A stretch of DNA of 64,000 bases, from positions 1 through 64,000 of the forward strand of contig CAYZOV010000008.1 of assembly GCA_964480525.1 (NCBI GenBank), given 5' to 3'. Below, piece after piece: positions 7,418 to 15,868 of the stretch (positions are counted from its first letter, which is position 1; every line of letters starts with the position of its first letter). The notes beneath the pieces are model-generated. The model ran no database searches. It was not told the DNA's origin and saw nothing but the letters and a program-made list of their open reading frames with translations. A program made the translations under genes and the position numbers. This stretch comes from JAAZZIT01 sp964480525. GTDB lineage: Bacteria > Bacillota > Clostridia > Oscillospirales > Ruminococcaceae.

Positions 7418-9173
7418 GTGTTACGGTGTAATCGTCGTCCGAAGTGCCGTATTCTTTCTTAACGTCGTCAAGGGAAGTGAAAGTTCTTGAACTGATGTAG
7501 TAATCGTCAGCAACAAGAGAACCGTCAAGTGCCAAAACATTCTTTACAGAAATAGCTATATAGAACTTAATGCTGTCGCCGCCTGCCTTAGCGTTTACTT
7601 CATAAACCTGAACATAAACGTTGTTGGTCATCCACGAATCGCCCTGTTCTTTGTTATACTTGAAGTATGTGTTCTTCAAAGTTTTTGAATCTACGGATTC
7701 AACATATCCTTTTCCTCCGTAGTAGATATATTCAAACCAGTCGTCGTCAAAGAAAGTGTCAAGGTATTCGTCTACAGCTGTGCCGTTCTTAGCGTCGTCT
7801 GCTGTTGCGTAAGCAGGAACTTTTGCAAAGTCAACAACGAACTGCATTTCTTCGCTCTTGAGCTTGTAGCCCTCTTCTGCAAAACTTGAGTAAGCGTATG
7901 CCGAGAAAGTGATTGTTTCGCCGTCGTCAACGTTCCAGCCGTAGCCTGAAATTGAAACGTTATCCTTGATATAATCAGGCGTTCCGTCTTTCCATTCCCA
8001 ATCAACGTCTACGTCGCTAGGAGCAACGCCGTCGTATGAAATATCAATCCATTCAAACACGTCAACTTCTTCAAGTGGAGTAAGACCCTCAACAGTGATT
8101 TGCTTTTCACATTCTTCTTCAAAGAGGTAATATGTATCCGAATCTTCGTCGTAAACTCCGCCGAGGTCGTCGTCGTAATCATAGTCCTTATAGTATGCCG
8201 ACAATGTTACAGTTTCGCCAAGTGAAAGATTCCAGTCAGGTGAAACGTAGAAAGAGAAGTTATCCTTTACAAAGTCAGAACAGCCCTCAATGTTAAGTGT
8301 TGCGTCACCGTCGCCGTCTGTACCTGTAAATTCAACCTTAACGTCCTTGAACACGTCAAGTTCTTCGGCGTCTTTAAGACCCGAAACAGTTACTTCAAAT
8401 TCTTCTTCCGTAATCTTAATTCCGTATTCTTTAAGGTCGTCCTCGTCAAATTCAACCTTAATCTTAATCTTGTCGCCGTTTTTAAGACTGCCGTTTTTCT
8501 TCTTGTCAGCAAGTTTAAATTCAACGCTGTCAAGGAGGGCGTCTCTCATTTCAACAGCTTCGTCCTCGTCCTTTGCCTTTTTAAATGCGTCAAGAAGCGT
8601 ATCTTCGTCGATTGAAACATAATCCGAAACCTTGATGTCCTTGTCGCCAAAATATTCCTTAATATCGTCTTTTTCGATACCCAAATCTTCAATGTCGTCA
8701 GCGTCAAGTTTCTTAACAACCTTTGCAATTTCACTAGCCTTAACGTCGTCGTCATATTTGAAAATATAATCAAGATACATTGTTGTTTCTTCGTCAAAAG
8801 CAAATGACGCTTCGGCTGAACCGCTTCCGTTCAAGCCTGAAAAATCAACTCTGCAAATATCGCTAGGGTTAATTTTTGTCCACTTTGTAAGATTTACGAT
8901 AATAACAACAGCAATGATAATCAAAACAAGTGCGCCTGCACCGATTCCCACAAACGGGAGATATTTTTTAAGATTCTCGTTGCTAAGGGAGATACCTGCT
9001 TGCGTTACTCCGCCGTTGTTGTCAACAGTCTGGATATTTTCCTGTGCCACAGTATTCTCAACAGGTGTTGATTCTGCCTGCGCTACGGTCTGCTTTGCAC
9101 CACATTCGCCGCAAAATTCTGCTTCTGCCGAAAGCTTTGCGCCACAATTTGAACAAAACTTTTCATTAGCCAT
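7407..9173 (-). CDS. Large zinc-ribbon membrane protein with repeated extracellular domains
   Basis: The 588-residue protein has an N-terminal zinc ribbon (CSNCGAKL...CGECGAKQ, residues 7-28), a variable Gln/Thr-rich linker, one membrane helix (about 73-95, VGIGAGALVLIIIAVVIIV) and about 490 acidic extracytoplasmic residues. At least two copies of a domain occur: one around SDFVKDNFSFY...LGETVTLSAYY, one around TPDYIKDNVSIS...DGETITFSAYA. The same domain recurs in the protein at 4459-5229. The very high Asp/Glu content suggests calcium binding or an extended surface protein, but no named family is recognised. SD GGAGG lies before ATG; it has its own promoter. Confidence 0.85.
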   Translation of the reverse strand: MANEKFCSNCGAKLSAEAEFCGECGAKQTVAQAESTPVENTVAQENIQTVDNNGGVTQAGISLSNENLKKYLPFVGIGAGALVLIIIAVVIIVNLTKWTKINPSDICRVDFSGLNGSGSAEASFAFDEETTMYLDYIFKYDDDVKASEIAKVVKKLDADDIEDLGIEKDDIKEYFGDKDIKVSDYVSIDEDTLLDAFKKAKDEDEAVEMRDALLDSVEFKLADKKKNGSLKNGDKIKIKVEFDEDDLKEYGIKITEEEFEVTVSGLKDAEELDVFKDVKVEFTGTDGDGDATLNIEGCSDFVKDNFSFYVSPDWNLSLGETVTLSAYYKDYDYDDDLGGVYDEDSDTYYLFEEECEKQITVEGLTPLEEVDVFEWIDISYDGVAPSDVDVDWEWKDGTPDYIKDNVSISGYGWNVDDGETITFSAYAYSSFAEEGYKLKSEEMQFVVDFAKVPAYATADDAKNGTAVDEYLDTFFDDDWFEYIYYGGKGYVESVDSKTLKNTYFKYNKEQGDSWMTNNVYVQVYEVNAKAGGDSIKFYIAISVKNVLALDGSLVADDYYISSRTFTSLDDVKKEYGTSDDDYTVTQIK

Positions 9174-9215
9174 TTTAAATATTTCCTCCTTGAAAATTTT
9201 AATTTTTGTAACTAT

Positions 9216-9244
9216 ATTATACTAAATATTGTCATTAAAGTCAA
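9216..9244 (-). promoter_or_regulatory. Promoter for the 588-residue zinc-ribbon protein
   Basis: Minus strand TTGACT (9239-9244), 17-bp spacer, TATAAT (9216-9221). Confidence 0.78.
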
Positions 9245-9335
9245 CTGTTTTTTTCTTTGTAAAATTTTTTTATCTGACTTTACAATTCGCCGAAGATTTT
9301 CCCACACTTATTTAAGCAATTTTCACCAAAAGGAA

Positions 9336-9369
9336 AAAGCGTTTCCCCGACTTTTCGGAAAAACGCTTT
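9336..9369 (-). terminator. Terminator after glycogen phosphorylase
   Basis: A stem AAAGCGTTT..CCGA/TCGG..AAACGCTTT with a four-base loop, followed on the minus strand by a T run. Confidence 0.85.
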
Positions 9370-9387
9370 AAAAACATATGATTTTTC

Positions 9388-11814
9388 TTATTTTTTAAGA
9401 CCCCAAATATCTCTGGCGTAATCGTCAACCGAACGGTCAGCCGAGAAAATTCCTGCTCCTGCGATGTTGTTAAGGGACATTTTCTGCCACTTCATTCTGT
9501 CCTCATAGCACTCGCTAGCGTACTTCTGAGCCATCTGGTAGGAATCAAAATCAGCCAAAACCATATACGGGTCGTTTGTTTTGAGGTTGTTGCCGATGTC
9601 TGCAAAGGTTTCGCCGTTAATGCCTGTGAAAACTCTGTTTACAGCGTCCTTAACAACAGGGTTTGAGTTGTAAATTTCTTCAGGATTGTAGCAAGGCTTT
9701 CTTCTTGAAACTTCGTCAACGTCCATACCGAATACGATGATGTTTTCGTCGCCCACCTTTTCGTGAATTTCAACATTTGCGCCGTCCTCTGTTCCGAGGG
9801 TGATAGCACCGTTAATCATAAGCTTCATATTACCTGTTCCCGAAGCTTCTGTTCCTGCAAGAGAAATCTGCTCTGAAATTTCAGCGGCAGGCATAAGAAG
9901 TTCAGAAAGGGATACGCAGTAGTTGTCGAGGAACACAACAGAAAGCTTTTTGTTAAGTTTAGGGTTCTTTTTAAGTTCCTGCGAAATATTCCAAATAAGC
10001 TTGATAATCTGTTTTGCAAGGTAATATCCCGGTGCAGCCTTAGCCGCAAAAATGTATGTCTTTGGTGTAAAGTCAGCGTCAGGATTTGCTTTAAGATAGT
10101 TGTACTCTGCAATGATGTTTAAAGCATTAAGGTGCTGTCTTTTGTATTCGTGCAAACGCTTAACCTGTACGTCAAAAATAGAATCTGTGTTAAGAACAAT
10201 TCCGTACTGGTTCTTAACGTATTTAGCAAACTTCTTCTTGTTTTCAACCTTGATTTCACCAAGTTTTTCAAGAACAGCAGTATCGTTTTCAAACTTCTTA
10301 AATCCAGCCAAAGCACTTGCGTCTTTGAGGAAGCTGTCGCCGATACATTCTTTCAAAAGGTTTGTAAGACCTGGGTTTGACTGGTAAAGCCATCTTCTGT
10401 ATGCAATACCGTTTGTAACATTCTTGAACTTGTCAGGGGTCATTGAGTATTCGTCGGCAAAGGTTTCTCTCTTGATAATTTCAGAGTGAATTTTCGCAAC
10501 GCCGTTTACGCTGTGCGAAGCGTGAACGCAAAGGTTAGCCATCTTAACCATATTGTTTGAGATAATTGACATTCTGGAGCATTTTGCTTCGTCGTGTGTT
10601 TTCTCCCAAAGGTCACGGCAATATCTTTCGTTGATTTCAACGATAATTGAGAAAATTCTAGGTGTAACCGACTTCATAAGGTTGCAATCCCACTTTTCAA
10701 GAGCTTCCTGCATAACGGTGTGGTTTGTGTATGCAAATGTCTTTGTTACGATGTCCCAAGCCTTGTCCCATTCGTAACCGCAGTCATCAAGCAAAACTCT
10801 CATAAGTTCAGGAATTGCAAGAGTTGGGTGGGTATCGTTAATGTGGATAGAAACCTTTTCCGCAAGATTGTCAAGTGTTCCGTAAACGCTCATATGGTGG
10901 TTTACGATGTCGCCGATAGAAGCGGCGCAAAGGAAATACTGCTGTCTAAGACGGAGAGATTTACCCTCTGCGTGGTTGTCGTTAGGATACAAAACCTTTG
11001 AAATAGCCTGTGCGATAATGTTCTGACCCAAAGCCTTTGAATAGTCGCCCTTGTTGAACATTCCCATATCAAAGCTTGGGCATTCAGCTTTCCAAAGTCT
11101 TAATTTTGACACGCCCTCGCTGTCAAATCCCGAAACATACATATCGTATGGCACAGCAAGTACGGTTGTGTAATTTTCGTGAGTTACACAATGGTACTGC
11201 TGGTCCCAGTATTCTTTAAGTTCGCCGTCAAAGTGAATTTCCACAGCCTTGTCACGGTTTGGTACAAGCCAACTCATACCACCCGGAAGCCAGTTGTCAG
11301 GAAGCTCTGTCTGCCAGCCCTCTTCAAGTTTCTGTTTGAAAATACCGTATTCATAACAAATCGAATAACCCGTTGCGCAGTAACCCTGTGTTGCCAAAGC
11401 GTCAAGATAGCACGCAGCCAAACGTCCCAAACCGCCGTTACCCAAACCTGCGTCAGGTTCCATTTCGTAAATGCTGTTGATGTTGATACCGAAATCTTTA
11501 AGAGTTTGGGTTGCTTCGTCCACAATTTCAAGGTTATAGATACTTGTTTTAAGGGAACGACCCATCAAAAATTCCATTGAAAGGTAGTAAACCTGCTTAT
11601 TTCCTGCCGAGTGAGTTTTGTTGATAAAGCGTCTTCTCTTGTCCCCCAAAAGCTTTACAACGACCTTTGAAAGAGCCTCGTAAACCTGCTTGTCAGACGC
11701 AACGTCAGGTGTTATGGAATAATCTTCGTTAAGCACCTTAACAAACTGTTCTTTAAGCTCGTCTTTTGTGATAAGCTTAGGCATAACCATTGCTGATTTT
11801 TTTACATTTGCCAT
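9388..11814 (-). CDS. glgP: Glycogen/starch phosphorylase
   Basis: A PLP-dependent glycosyltransferase that releases glucose-1-phosphate from glycogen or maltodextrin. At about 808 residues it is full length. Family blocks visible include MEFLMGRSL, DAGLGNGGLGRLAACYLDA, ISIHINDTHP-like VSIHINDTHPTL, VKRLHEYKRQ and the PLP-lysine block EASGTGNMKLMINGA (Lys near residue 655), followed by TEDGANVEI. The reading frame has an upstream ATG at 11818-11820, but GGAGG is only 3 nt from it and 9 nt from the second ATG (11812-11814). I therefore start at MANVKK. It is monocistronic with a perfect-consensus promoter and a leader of about 100 nt. Confidence 0.97.
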   Translation of the reverse strand: MANVKKSAMVMPKLITKDELKEQFVKVLNEDYSITPDVASDKQVYEALSKVVVKLLGDKRRRFINKTHSAGNKQVYYLSMEFLMGRSLKTSIYNLEIVDEATQTLKDFGININSIYEMEPDAGLGNGGLGRLAACYLDALATQGYCATGYSICYEYGIFKQKLEEGWQTELPDNWLPGGMSWLVPNRDKAVEIHFDGELKEYWDQQYHCVTHENYTTVLAVPYDMYVSGFDSEGVSKLRLWKAECPSFDMGMFNKGDYSKALGQNIIAQAISKVLYPNDNHAEGKSLRLRQQYFLCAASIGDIVNHHMSVYGTLDNLAEKVSIHINDTHPTLAIPELMRVLLDDCGYEWDKAWDIVTKTFAYTNHTVMQEALEKWDCNLMKSVTPRIFSIIVEINERYCRDLWEKTHDEAKCSRMSIISNNMVKMANLCVHASHSVNGVAKIHSEIIKRETFADEYSMTPDKFKNVTNGIAYRRWLYQSNPGLTNLLKECIGDSFLKDASALAGFKKFENDTAVLEKLGEIKVENKKKFAKYVKNQYGIVLNTDSIFDVQVKRLHEYKRQHLNALNIIAEYNYLKANPDADFTPKTYIFAAKAAPGYYLAKQIIKLIWNISQELKKNPKLNKKLSVVFLDNYCVSLSELLMPAAEISEQISLAGTEASGTGNMKLMINGAITLGTEDGANVEIHEKVGDENIIVFGMDVDEVSRRKPCYNPEEIYNSNPVVKDAVNRVFTGINGETFADIGNNLKTNDPYMVLADFDSYQMAQKYASECYEDRMKWQKMSLNNIAGAGIFSADRSVDDYARDIWGLKK

Positions 11815-11924
11815 AAACATTTTCCTCCAATTATTGATAATAAAGGGATAACCCCATCAATTTTTACATAATTTAATCGTTTTCGTAGCTAGGATTTGTC
11901 CTCAACTACAAACATATATCTTAT

Positions 11925-11953
11925 ATTATACCGTTATTGTGTATAAATGTCAA
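11925..11953 (-). promoter_or_regulatory. Perfect-consensus promoter for glgP
   Basis: Minus strand TTGACA (11948-11953), 17 bp, TATAAT (11925-11930). The leader between it and glgP has a modest hairpin near the SD (TTGAT...ATCAA) but no terminator. The rest of the 294-bp gap, up to the histidine kinase terminator, shows nothing else I can call. Confidence 0.85.
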
Positions 11954-12071
11954 GGGGCGAAATTGTACAAATTGACCAAGCTTTACGGTGTTAATATAGT
12001 AAAATCAACAGTATTTCTTTGCCATAATTTAAATCTCAGGTAAATTTTCTTTAAACTTAACCAAACAAAAG

Positions 12072-12096
12072 CCCCTCTTTTTTTCACAAAGAGGGG
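12072..12096 (-). terminator. Terminator of the two-component operon
   Basis: The stem CCCCTCTTT/AAAGAGGGG lies just past the histidine kinase stop codon, followed on the minus strand by a T-rich tract. Confidence 0.75.
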
Positions 12097-12114
12097 AAAT
12101 TTAACTTCATTAAC

Positions 12115-13428
12115 TTATACGGGAATTGAAACGGTGATTTTTGTGCCTTTTCCGACCTTGCTGTCCAAAACCACATTTCCCTGATGATATGTGGCAATGT
12201 GTTTAACAATCGAAAGTCCAAGACCCGTACCGCCCGTTTGTTTTGAACGGCTTTTGTCAACACGGTAAAATCTCTCAAACACCCTGTCCTGATGTTCGGG
12301 CGAAATACCGATTCCGTCGTCCTCAACCACGATATACGCAGTTTTGTTTTGTTCAAAAATATTCACCCAAACGTGACCGTTTCGGTTATTATACTTAATA
12401 GCATTGTCAACAAGATTCAAAAACAGTTCGGACATATAACTTGCGTTTGCCAAAACGTATACTTCGTCGCCCTCCACGCTCAAGGACACCTTATGCTTGT
12501 CAGCCTTGTTGCTCAAAATCTCCTCGACCTCTTTTGCCGTTTCCAAAAGATTCACCTTTGACATAACTTCGCTCTTGTTATGTTCTTCGATTTCCGAAAG
12601 TCTTATAATGTCGTTTATAAGGGACAAAAGGCGTTCGCTTTCACGATAAATCGTACCGCCGTATTTTTTCACGCTTTCTTTGTCGTTAAAAAGTCCTTTT
12701 TCCAACAGTTCGCCAAACCCCTTAATGGTCGTCAGCGGGGTTTTAAGTTCGTGAGAAACGTTTGCCGAAAAATCTTTTCTTATGGCTTCCGCCTTTAATT
12801 TTTCGCTTGCGTCAACCAGAAGTATCATAAAACCGTATGTGTTGTTAAACCGTGCCTTGTTTACGAAAATCTGAAGTCGGCGGTTTCCGATTTGCACTTC
12901 GTCGTATGCTTTTTCTTCGCTGTCCGCAAGATTTACGGCGTCGATTATCACCGAATTGTCCGTCAGACTTGACAGAGTGGAATTTTCCTCCAATGCAAAA
13001 TCGGGTTTCAAAATTTCAATAGCGCTTTTGTTTACCGAAATAATTTCGCCCTTTTCGTCAAGCAAAATCATACCCTCAACCATATTTTCGGTGATAAGCA
13101 TAATTTTTTCCTTTTCGTTTTTCAACCTGTCGATATACCTGTCAAGGCGTGACGAAAGTTTGCCCATAGACCGCACTATGGGTTCAAATTCTTTGTATTC
13201 GGGTTCTCTGCCCAACAAATCCAGCTTGTCAAAAGGCTCCATAATGCTTGACGACAGCATTTTCGCCGTCAAATACGCCGTTGCGATTACGATTATAAAC
13301 GCAATAACAAAAGCAATAAGGGCAAATCTTTTTTCGTTAATCATAACGCTTGCGCTGACTGTTACGGCAAAAATCACCACCGACAAAAAGGAAGTGAGAA
13401 ATATACTTCTGAAAATTTTCTTTTTCAT
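12115..13428 (-). CDS. PhoR/WalK-like sensor histidine kinase
   Basis: The 437-residue membrane kinase has two adjacent helices at about residues 7-27 and 34-55 with almost no extracellular loop, so it probably senses within the membrane or cytoplasm. A HAMP-like stretch follows, then a PAS domain (about 105-190), the HisKA box FSANVSHELKTPLTTIKGF (His near 227) and HATPase motifs: N box LVDNAIKYN, G1 VEDDGIGIS, F box VFERFYRVD and G2 GGTGLGLSIVKHI. It lies 15 bp behind its response regulator. The architecture matches PhoR, so phosphate sensing is plausible, but the small periplasmic loop and lack of linked pst/phoU genes leave the signal open. Confidence 0.93.
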   Translation of the reverse strand: MKKKIFRSIFLTSFLSVVIFAVTVSASVMINEKRFALIAFVIAFIIVIATAYLTAKMLSSSIMEPFDKLDLLGREPEYKEFEPIVRSMGKLSSRLDRYIDRLKNEKEKIMLITENMVEGMILLDEKGEIISVNKSAIEILKPDFALEENSTLSSLTDNSVIIDAVNLADSEEKAYDEVQIGNRRLQIFVNKARFNNTYGFMILLVDASEKLKAEAIRKDFSANVSHELKTPLTTIKGFGELLEKGLFNDKESVKKYGGTIYRESERLLSLINDIIRLSEIEEHNKSEVMSKVNLLETAKEVEEILSNKADKHKVSLSVEGDEVYVLANASYMSELFLNLVDNAIKYNNRNGHVWVNIFEQNKTAYIVVEDDGIGISPEHQDRVFERFYRVDKSRSKQTGGTGLGLSIVKHIATYHQGNVVLDSKVGKGTKITVSIPV

Positions 13429-13443
13429 TTTGTTACTCCAAAT

Positions 13444-14121
13444 TTAAATTTTATAACCCACGCCACGAATAGTCTTAATCATATCCACGCACCCTACGGA
13501 TTCAAGCTTTTGTCTTAGGGTTTTGACGTGCATATCCACCGTTCGGGTTTCGCCCTCAAAATTAAAACCCCACACCTTGTCCATAAGCTTTTCACGGGTC
13601 ACGGCGATACTTTTGTGCTTCATAAGATATGCCAAAAGTTCAAATTCTTTGTATGTGAGATTCACTTCGGCGTTGTTGTACGAAACAATTCTTCTGGACG
13701 TGTCCACCGCCAACCCGTCCACGGTGATAACGTCGGATTCGGGCGTGTATTTGCTCGAACGCCTTAAAACCGCCTTTATTCTCGACAAAAGTTCCATAAC
13801 CCCGAAAGGTTTGGTTATATAATCGTCCGCTCCTGCTTCAAGCCCCACAACCTTGTCAAGTTCGGCTGTTTTAGCCGTCAGCATTATTACGGGAATGTCC
13901 GCAAAACTTTGGTTGGCTTTAAGCCTTTTTAAAATGGAAATACCGTCCTCGTCGGGAAGCATTATGTCAAGCAAAATTATGTCCGGTTTGTCCGTTTTGA
14001 TTTTTTCGTAAAAAGGTTTAGCGCAGTCAAACGCCCCCACCTCATAACCGCCGGAAATCAACGCACAGGTGATAAGTTCTCTGATTCCGTCGTCGTCCTC
14101 GATACAATAAACTCGTGCCAT
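13444..14121 (-). CDS. OmpR/PhoB-family response regulator
   Basis: A receiver domain of about 120 residues (acidic pocket IEDDDGI, phospho-acceptor Asp in ILLDIMLPDEDG, LTAK and KPFG switch residues) is followed by a winged-helix DNA-binding domain ending RTVDMHVKTLRQKLE...IRGVGYKI, the PhoB/OmpR signature. The frame extends ten codons further upstream from 14151, but AAAGGGG lies 8 nt before the ATG at 14119-14121 (MARVYCIEDD), so the protein is 225 residues. It is the first gene of a two-gene operon with the kinase. Confidence 0.95.
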   Translation of the reverse strand: MARVYCIEDDDGIRELITCALISGGYEVGAFDCAKPFYEKIKTDKPDIILLDIMLPDEDGISILKRLKANQSFADIPVIMLTAKTAELDKVVGLEAGADDYITKPFGVMELLSRIKAVLRRSSKYTPESDVITVDGLAVDTSRRIVSYNNAEVNLTYKEFELLAYLMKHKSIAVTREKLMDKVWGFNFEGETRTVDMHVKTLRQKLESVGCVDMIKTIRGVGYKI

Positions 14122-14182
14122 ACCAAAACCCCTTTGCAATAAAGTTTTCATTTTTATTTTAACTTAAAACACACAATAACGC

Positions 14183-14210
14183 AATATAAGACGTGTAAAA
14201 ACTAAGTAAA
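14183..14210 (-). promoter_or_regulatory. Likely promoter for the two-component operon
   Basis: Minus strand TTTACT (14205-14210), 16-bp spacer, TATATT (14183-14188). It is less canonical than most promoters here, as expected for a regulated promoter. Confidence 0.5.
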
Positions 14211-14241
14211 TTTTTCTATGTGTTTATTTTCAAAAACCCCC

Positions 14242-14270
14242 TTGCAATTTTTATGAAAGTGTGGTAAAAT
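14242..14270 (+). promoter_or_regulatory. Promoter for the hydrogenase maturation operon
   Basis: TTGCAA (14242-14247), 17-bp spacer, TAAAAT (14265-14270) with extended TGTGG. The predicted start is near 14277. Confidence 0.78.
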
Positions 14271-14276
14271 GAATGT

Positions 14277-14466
14277 GTAAAATTTAATCCGTGAGGTGCG
14301 AGGTTTTTCCTTTTACCGAACGTTTTAATTTTTTTAACTTAAATTTCTAACGCCAAAGACAAGCTGAGGAGAAAGAGTAAAACTTAACCGTATTTTTTAT
14401 TTTAAAACAACGGGGTAACTATACCTTTTTTCAAGCTGTATTTTTCGCAAAATACGGCTTTTTTTA
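14277..14466 (+). ncRNA. Structured leader RNA ending in an intrinsic terminator, upstream of the Hyd maturation genes (candidate riboswitch or attenuator)
   Basis: About 190 nt separate the predicted start site from a 12-bp perfect hairpin (14433-14460, arms AAGCTGTATTTT and AAAATACGGCTT, loop TCGC) followed by seven T. This terminator lies upstream of the first gene, so transcription is probably attenuated. The leader has purine-rich, non-random blocks: GTGAGGTGCGAGG (14291-14303), CGCCAAAGACAAGCTGAGGAG (about 14351-14371), and CCGT paired to ACGG around a loop, then GGTAACTATACC (14414-14425). CAAGCTG occurs twice (within the second block and in the terminator arm), so the 3' terminator arm could pair with either copy. 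I do not match it to a known riboswitch class. No leader peptide is evident. Confidence 0.6.
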
Positions 14467-14499
14467 TCGGCAAAAACTTTGTAAAAAAGGAGGCTTCAA

Positions 14500-14766
14500 A
14501 TGGATAACGAACAGAATCGTGTAGCTTTGGTGGGTATTGTTGTTTCAGAGCCTAATTCCGTATCACGGCTTAACGAAATACTTCACGAATACGCAAAATA
14601 CATCATAGGACGAATGGGTATTCCTTATGAAAAACAAAATGTTTCTATCATAAGTGTTGCGGTTGACGCACCCGTGGACATTATAAATCAGCTTTCGGGA
14701 AAACTGGGCGCACTAAACGGGGTTACGACAAAAACCGTCTGCTCGAAAATTCCAAAGGAAAATTAA
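14500..14766 (+). CDS. TM1266-family putative hydrogenase-system regulator
   Basis: The 88-residue single-domain protein with a ferredoxin-like/ACT-type pattern (RVALVGIVV...NVSIISVAVDAPVDIINQLSGKLGALNGVTTKT) matches the small proteins found next to hydE/hydG/hydF in many Clostridia and in Thermotoga (TM1266), often labelled iron-only hydrogenase system regulator. The biochemical role is unproven; a ligand- or metal-sensing role is inferred from the fold and linkage. SD AAGGAGG lies 8 nt before ATG, 30 nt past the leader terminator. HydE starts 2 nt after its stop, so translation is probably coupled. Confidence 0.9.
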   Translation: MDNEQNRVALVGIVVSEPNSVSRLNEILHEYAKYIIGRMGIPYEKQNVSIISVAVDAPVDIINQLSGKLGALNGVTTKTVCSKIPKEN

Positions 14767-14768
14767 AA

Positions 14769-15845
14769 ATGATTTGTAAAAACAACGAAAACACTTTTTC
14801 GGCTTGCAAAAATCTTATTGACAAGCTAAAAGCCACCCAAACCCTTTCAAAAGAGGAATTTGTTTTCTTAATTGAAAACCGAAACGAAAAAATCGCAGAA
14901 TACCTCTTTGAAAACTCCCGTGAGGTTCGACACGCTCACTACGGCAAAGACGTATACATTCGTGGGCTTATCGAATTTTCAAACTATTGCAAAAACGACT
15001 GTCTTTATTGTGGCATAAGACGTTCAAACAAAAACTGCGACAGATACAGACTTTCAAAAGACGAAATTTTGGAATGTTGCGACGAGGGGTACGATTTAGG
15101 TTTTCGCACCTTTGTGTTGCAAGGCGGTGAGGACGTAAAATTTACAGACGAGGTGTTTTGCGACATAATTTCAAGCATTAAAAAAAATCACCCCGACTGT
15201 GCCGTAACCTTGTCTATCGGCGAACGTCCGAGAGAAAGCTACCAAAGGCTTTTTGACGCAGGAGCAGACAGATTTTTGCTAAGACACGAAACGGCAAACG
15301 ACGAGCATTACGCAAAACTCCACCCAAAGGAGCTTAGCAGCGCCGAGAGAAAGCGTTGTCTTTTCGACCTAAAGGAAATAGGTTTTCAGACAGGTACGGG
15401 CTTTATGGTGGGTTCACCGTTTCAAACGGCGGAAAATCTTGCTGAAGATATGCTTTTTATCAAAGAACTTGACCCTCAAATGGTGGGCATAGGTCCGTTT
15501 GTTTCTCACCACGACACACCGTTTAAGGATTACAAAAACGGTAGCTGTGAACTGACTTTGTTTATGCTGGGACTTCTAAGGCTAATGCTACCGAACGTTC
15601 TTTTGCCTGCAACAACGGCTCTTGGCACAATCGACCCTTTGGGGCGTGAAAAGGGCATTTTAGCAGGAGCAAACGTAATTATGCCAAACCTTTCGCCACT
15701 TAGCCAGCGAAAGAAATATCTTCTCTATGACAACAAAATTTCCACCGGTGACGAATCGGCTCAGAGCAAGAAAAATCTTGAAAAGAGTATGAAAAAAATC
15801 GGTTATGACGTTGTTGTGGCACGAGGGGATTTTAAAAAGAGTTAA
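14769..15845 (+). CDS. hydE: [FeFe]-hydrogenase H-cluster radical SAM maturase HydE
   Basis: A radical SAM enzyme of 358 residues acting with HydG and HydF to build the 2Fe subcluster of [FeFe] hydrogenase. The radical SAM cluster motif is CKNDCLYCGIR (CX3CX2C, near residues 75-85), preceded by YIRGLIEFSNY. QGGEDVKF, the GE-like block, and GTGFMVGSPFQTAENLAEDM are conserved. ATTALGTIDPLGREKGILAGANVIMPN is typical of HydE over biotin synthase. It is the second gene of the operon. The hydrogenase structural genes are not in this window. Confidence 0.96.
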   Translation: MICKNNENTFSACKNLIDKLKATQTLSKEEFVFLIENRNEKIAEYLFENSREVRHAHYGKDVYIRGLIEFSNYCKNDCLYCGIRRSNKNCDRYRLSKDEILECCDEGYDLGFRTFVLQGGEDVKFTDEVFCDIISSIKKNHPDCAVTLSIGERPRESYQRLFDAGADRFLLRHETANDEHYAKLHPKELSSAERKRCLFDLKEIGFQTGTGFMVGSPFQTAENLAEDMLFIKELDPQMVGIGPFVSHHDTPFKDYKNGSCELTLFMLGLLRLMLPNVLLPATTALGTIDPLGREKGILAGANVIMPNLSPLSQRKKYLLYDNKISTGDESAQSKKNLEKSMKKIGYDVVVARGDFKKS

Positions 15846-15868
15846 TTAAAAATATTTTAGAAAGAAGA

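Noticed and set aside
14281..14425. Known riboswitch class for the Hyd leader (lysine, M-box, c-di-AMP)
   Set aside because: Only short matches such as GAGGTGCG or AAAGAC occur. The remaining conserved blocks of each class are missing and the leader is shorter than the lysine class. Left as uncharacterised.
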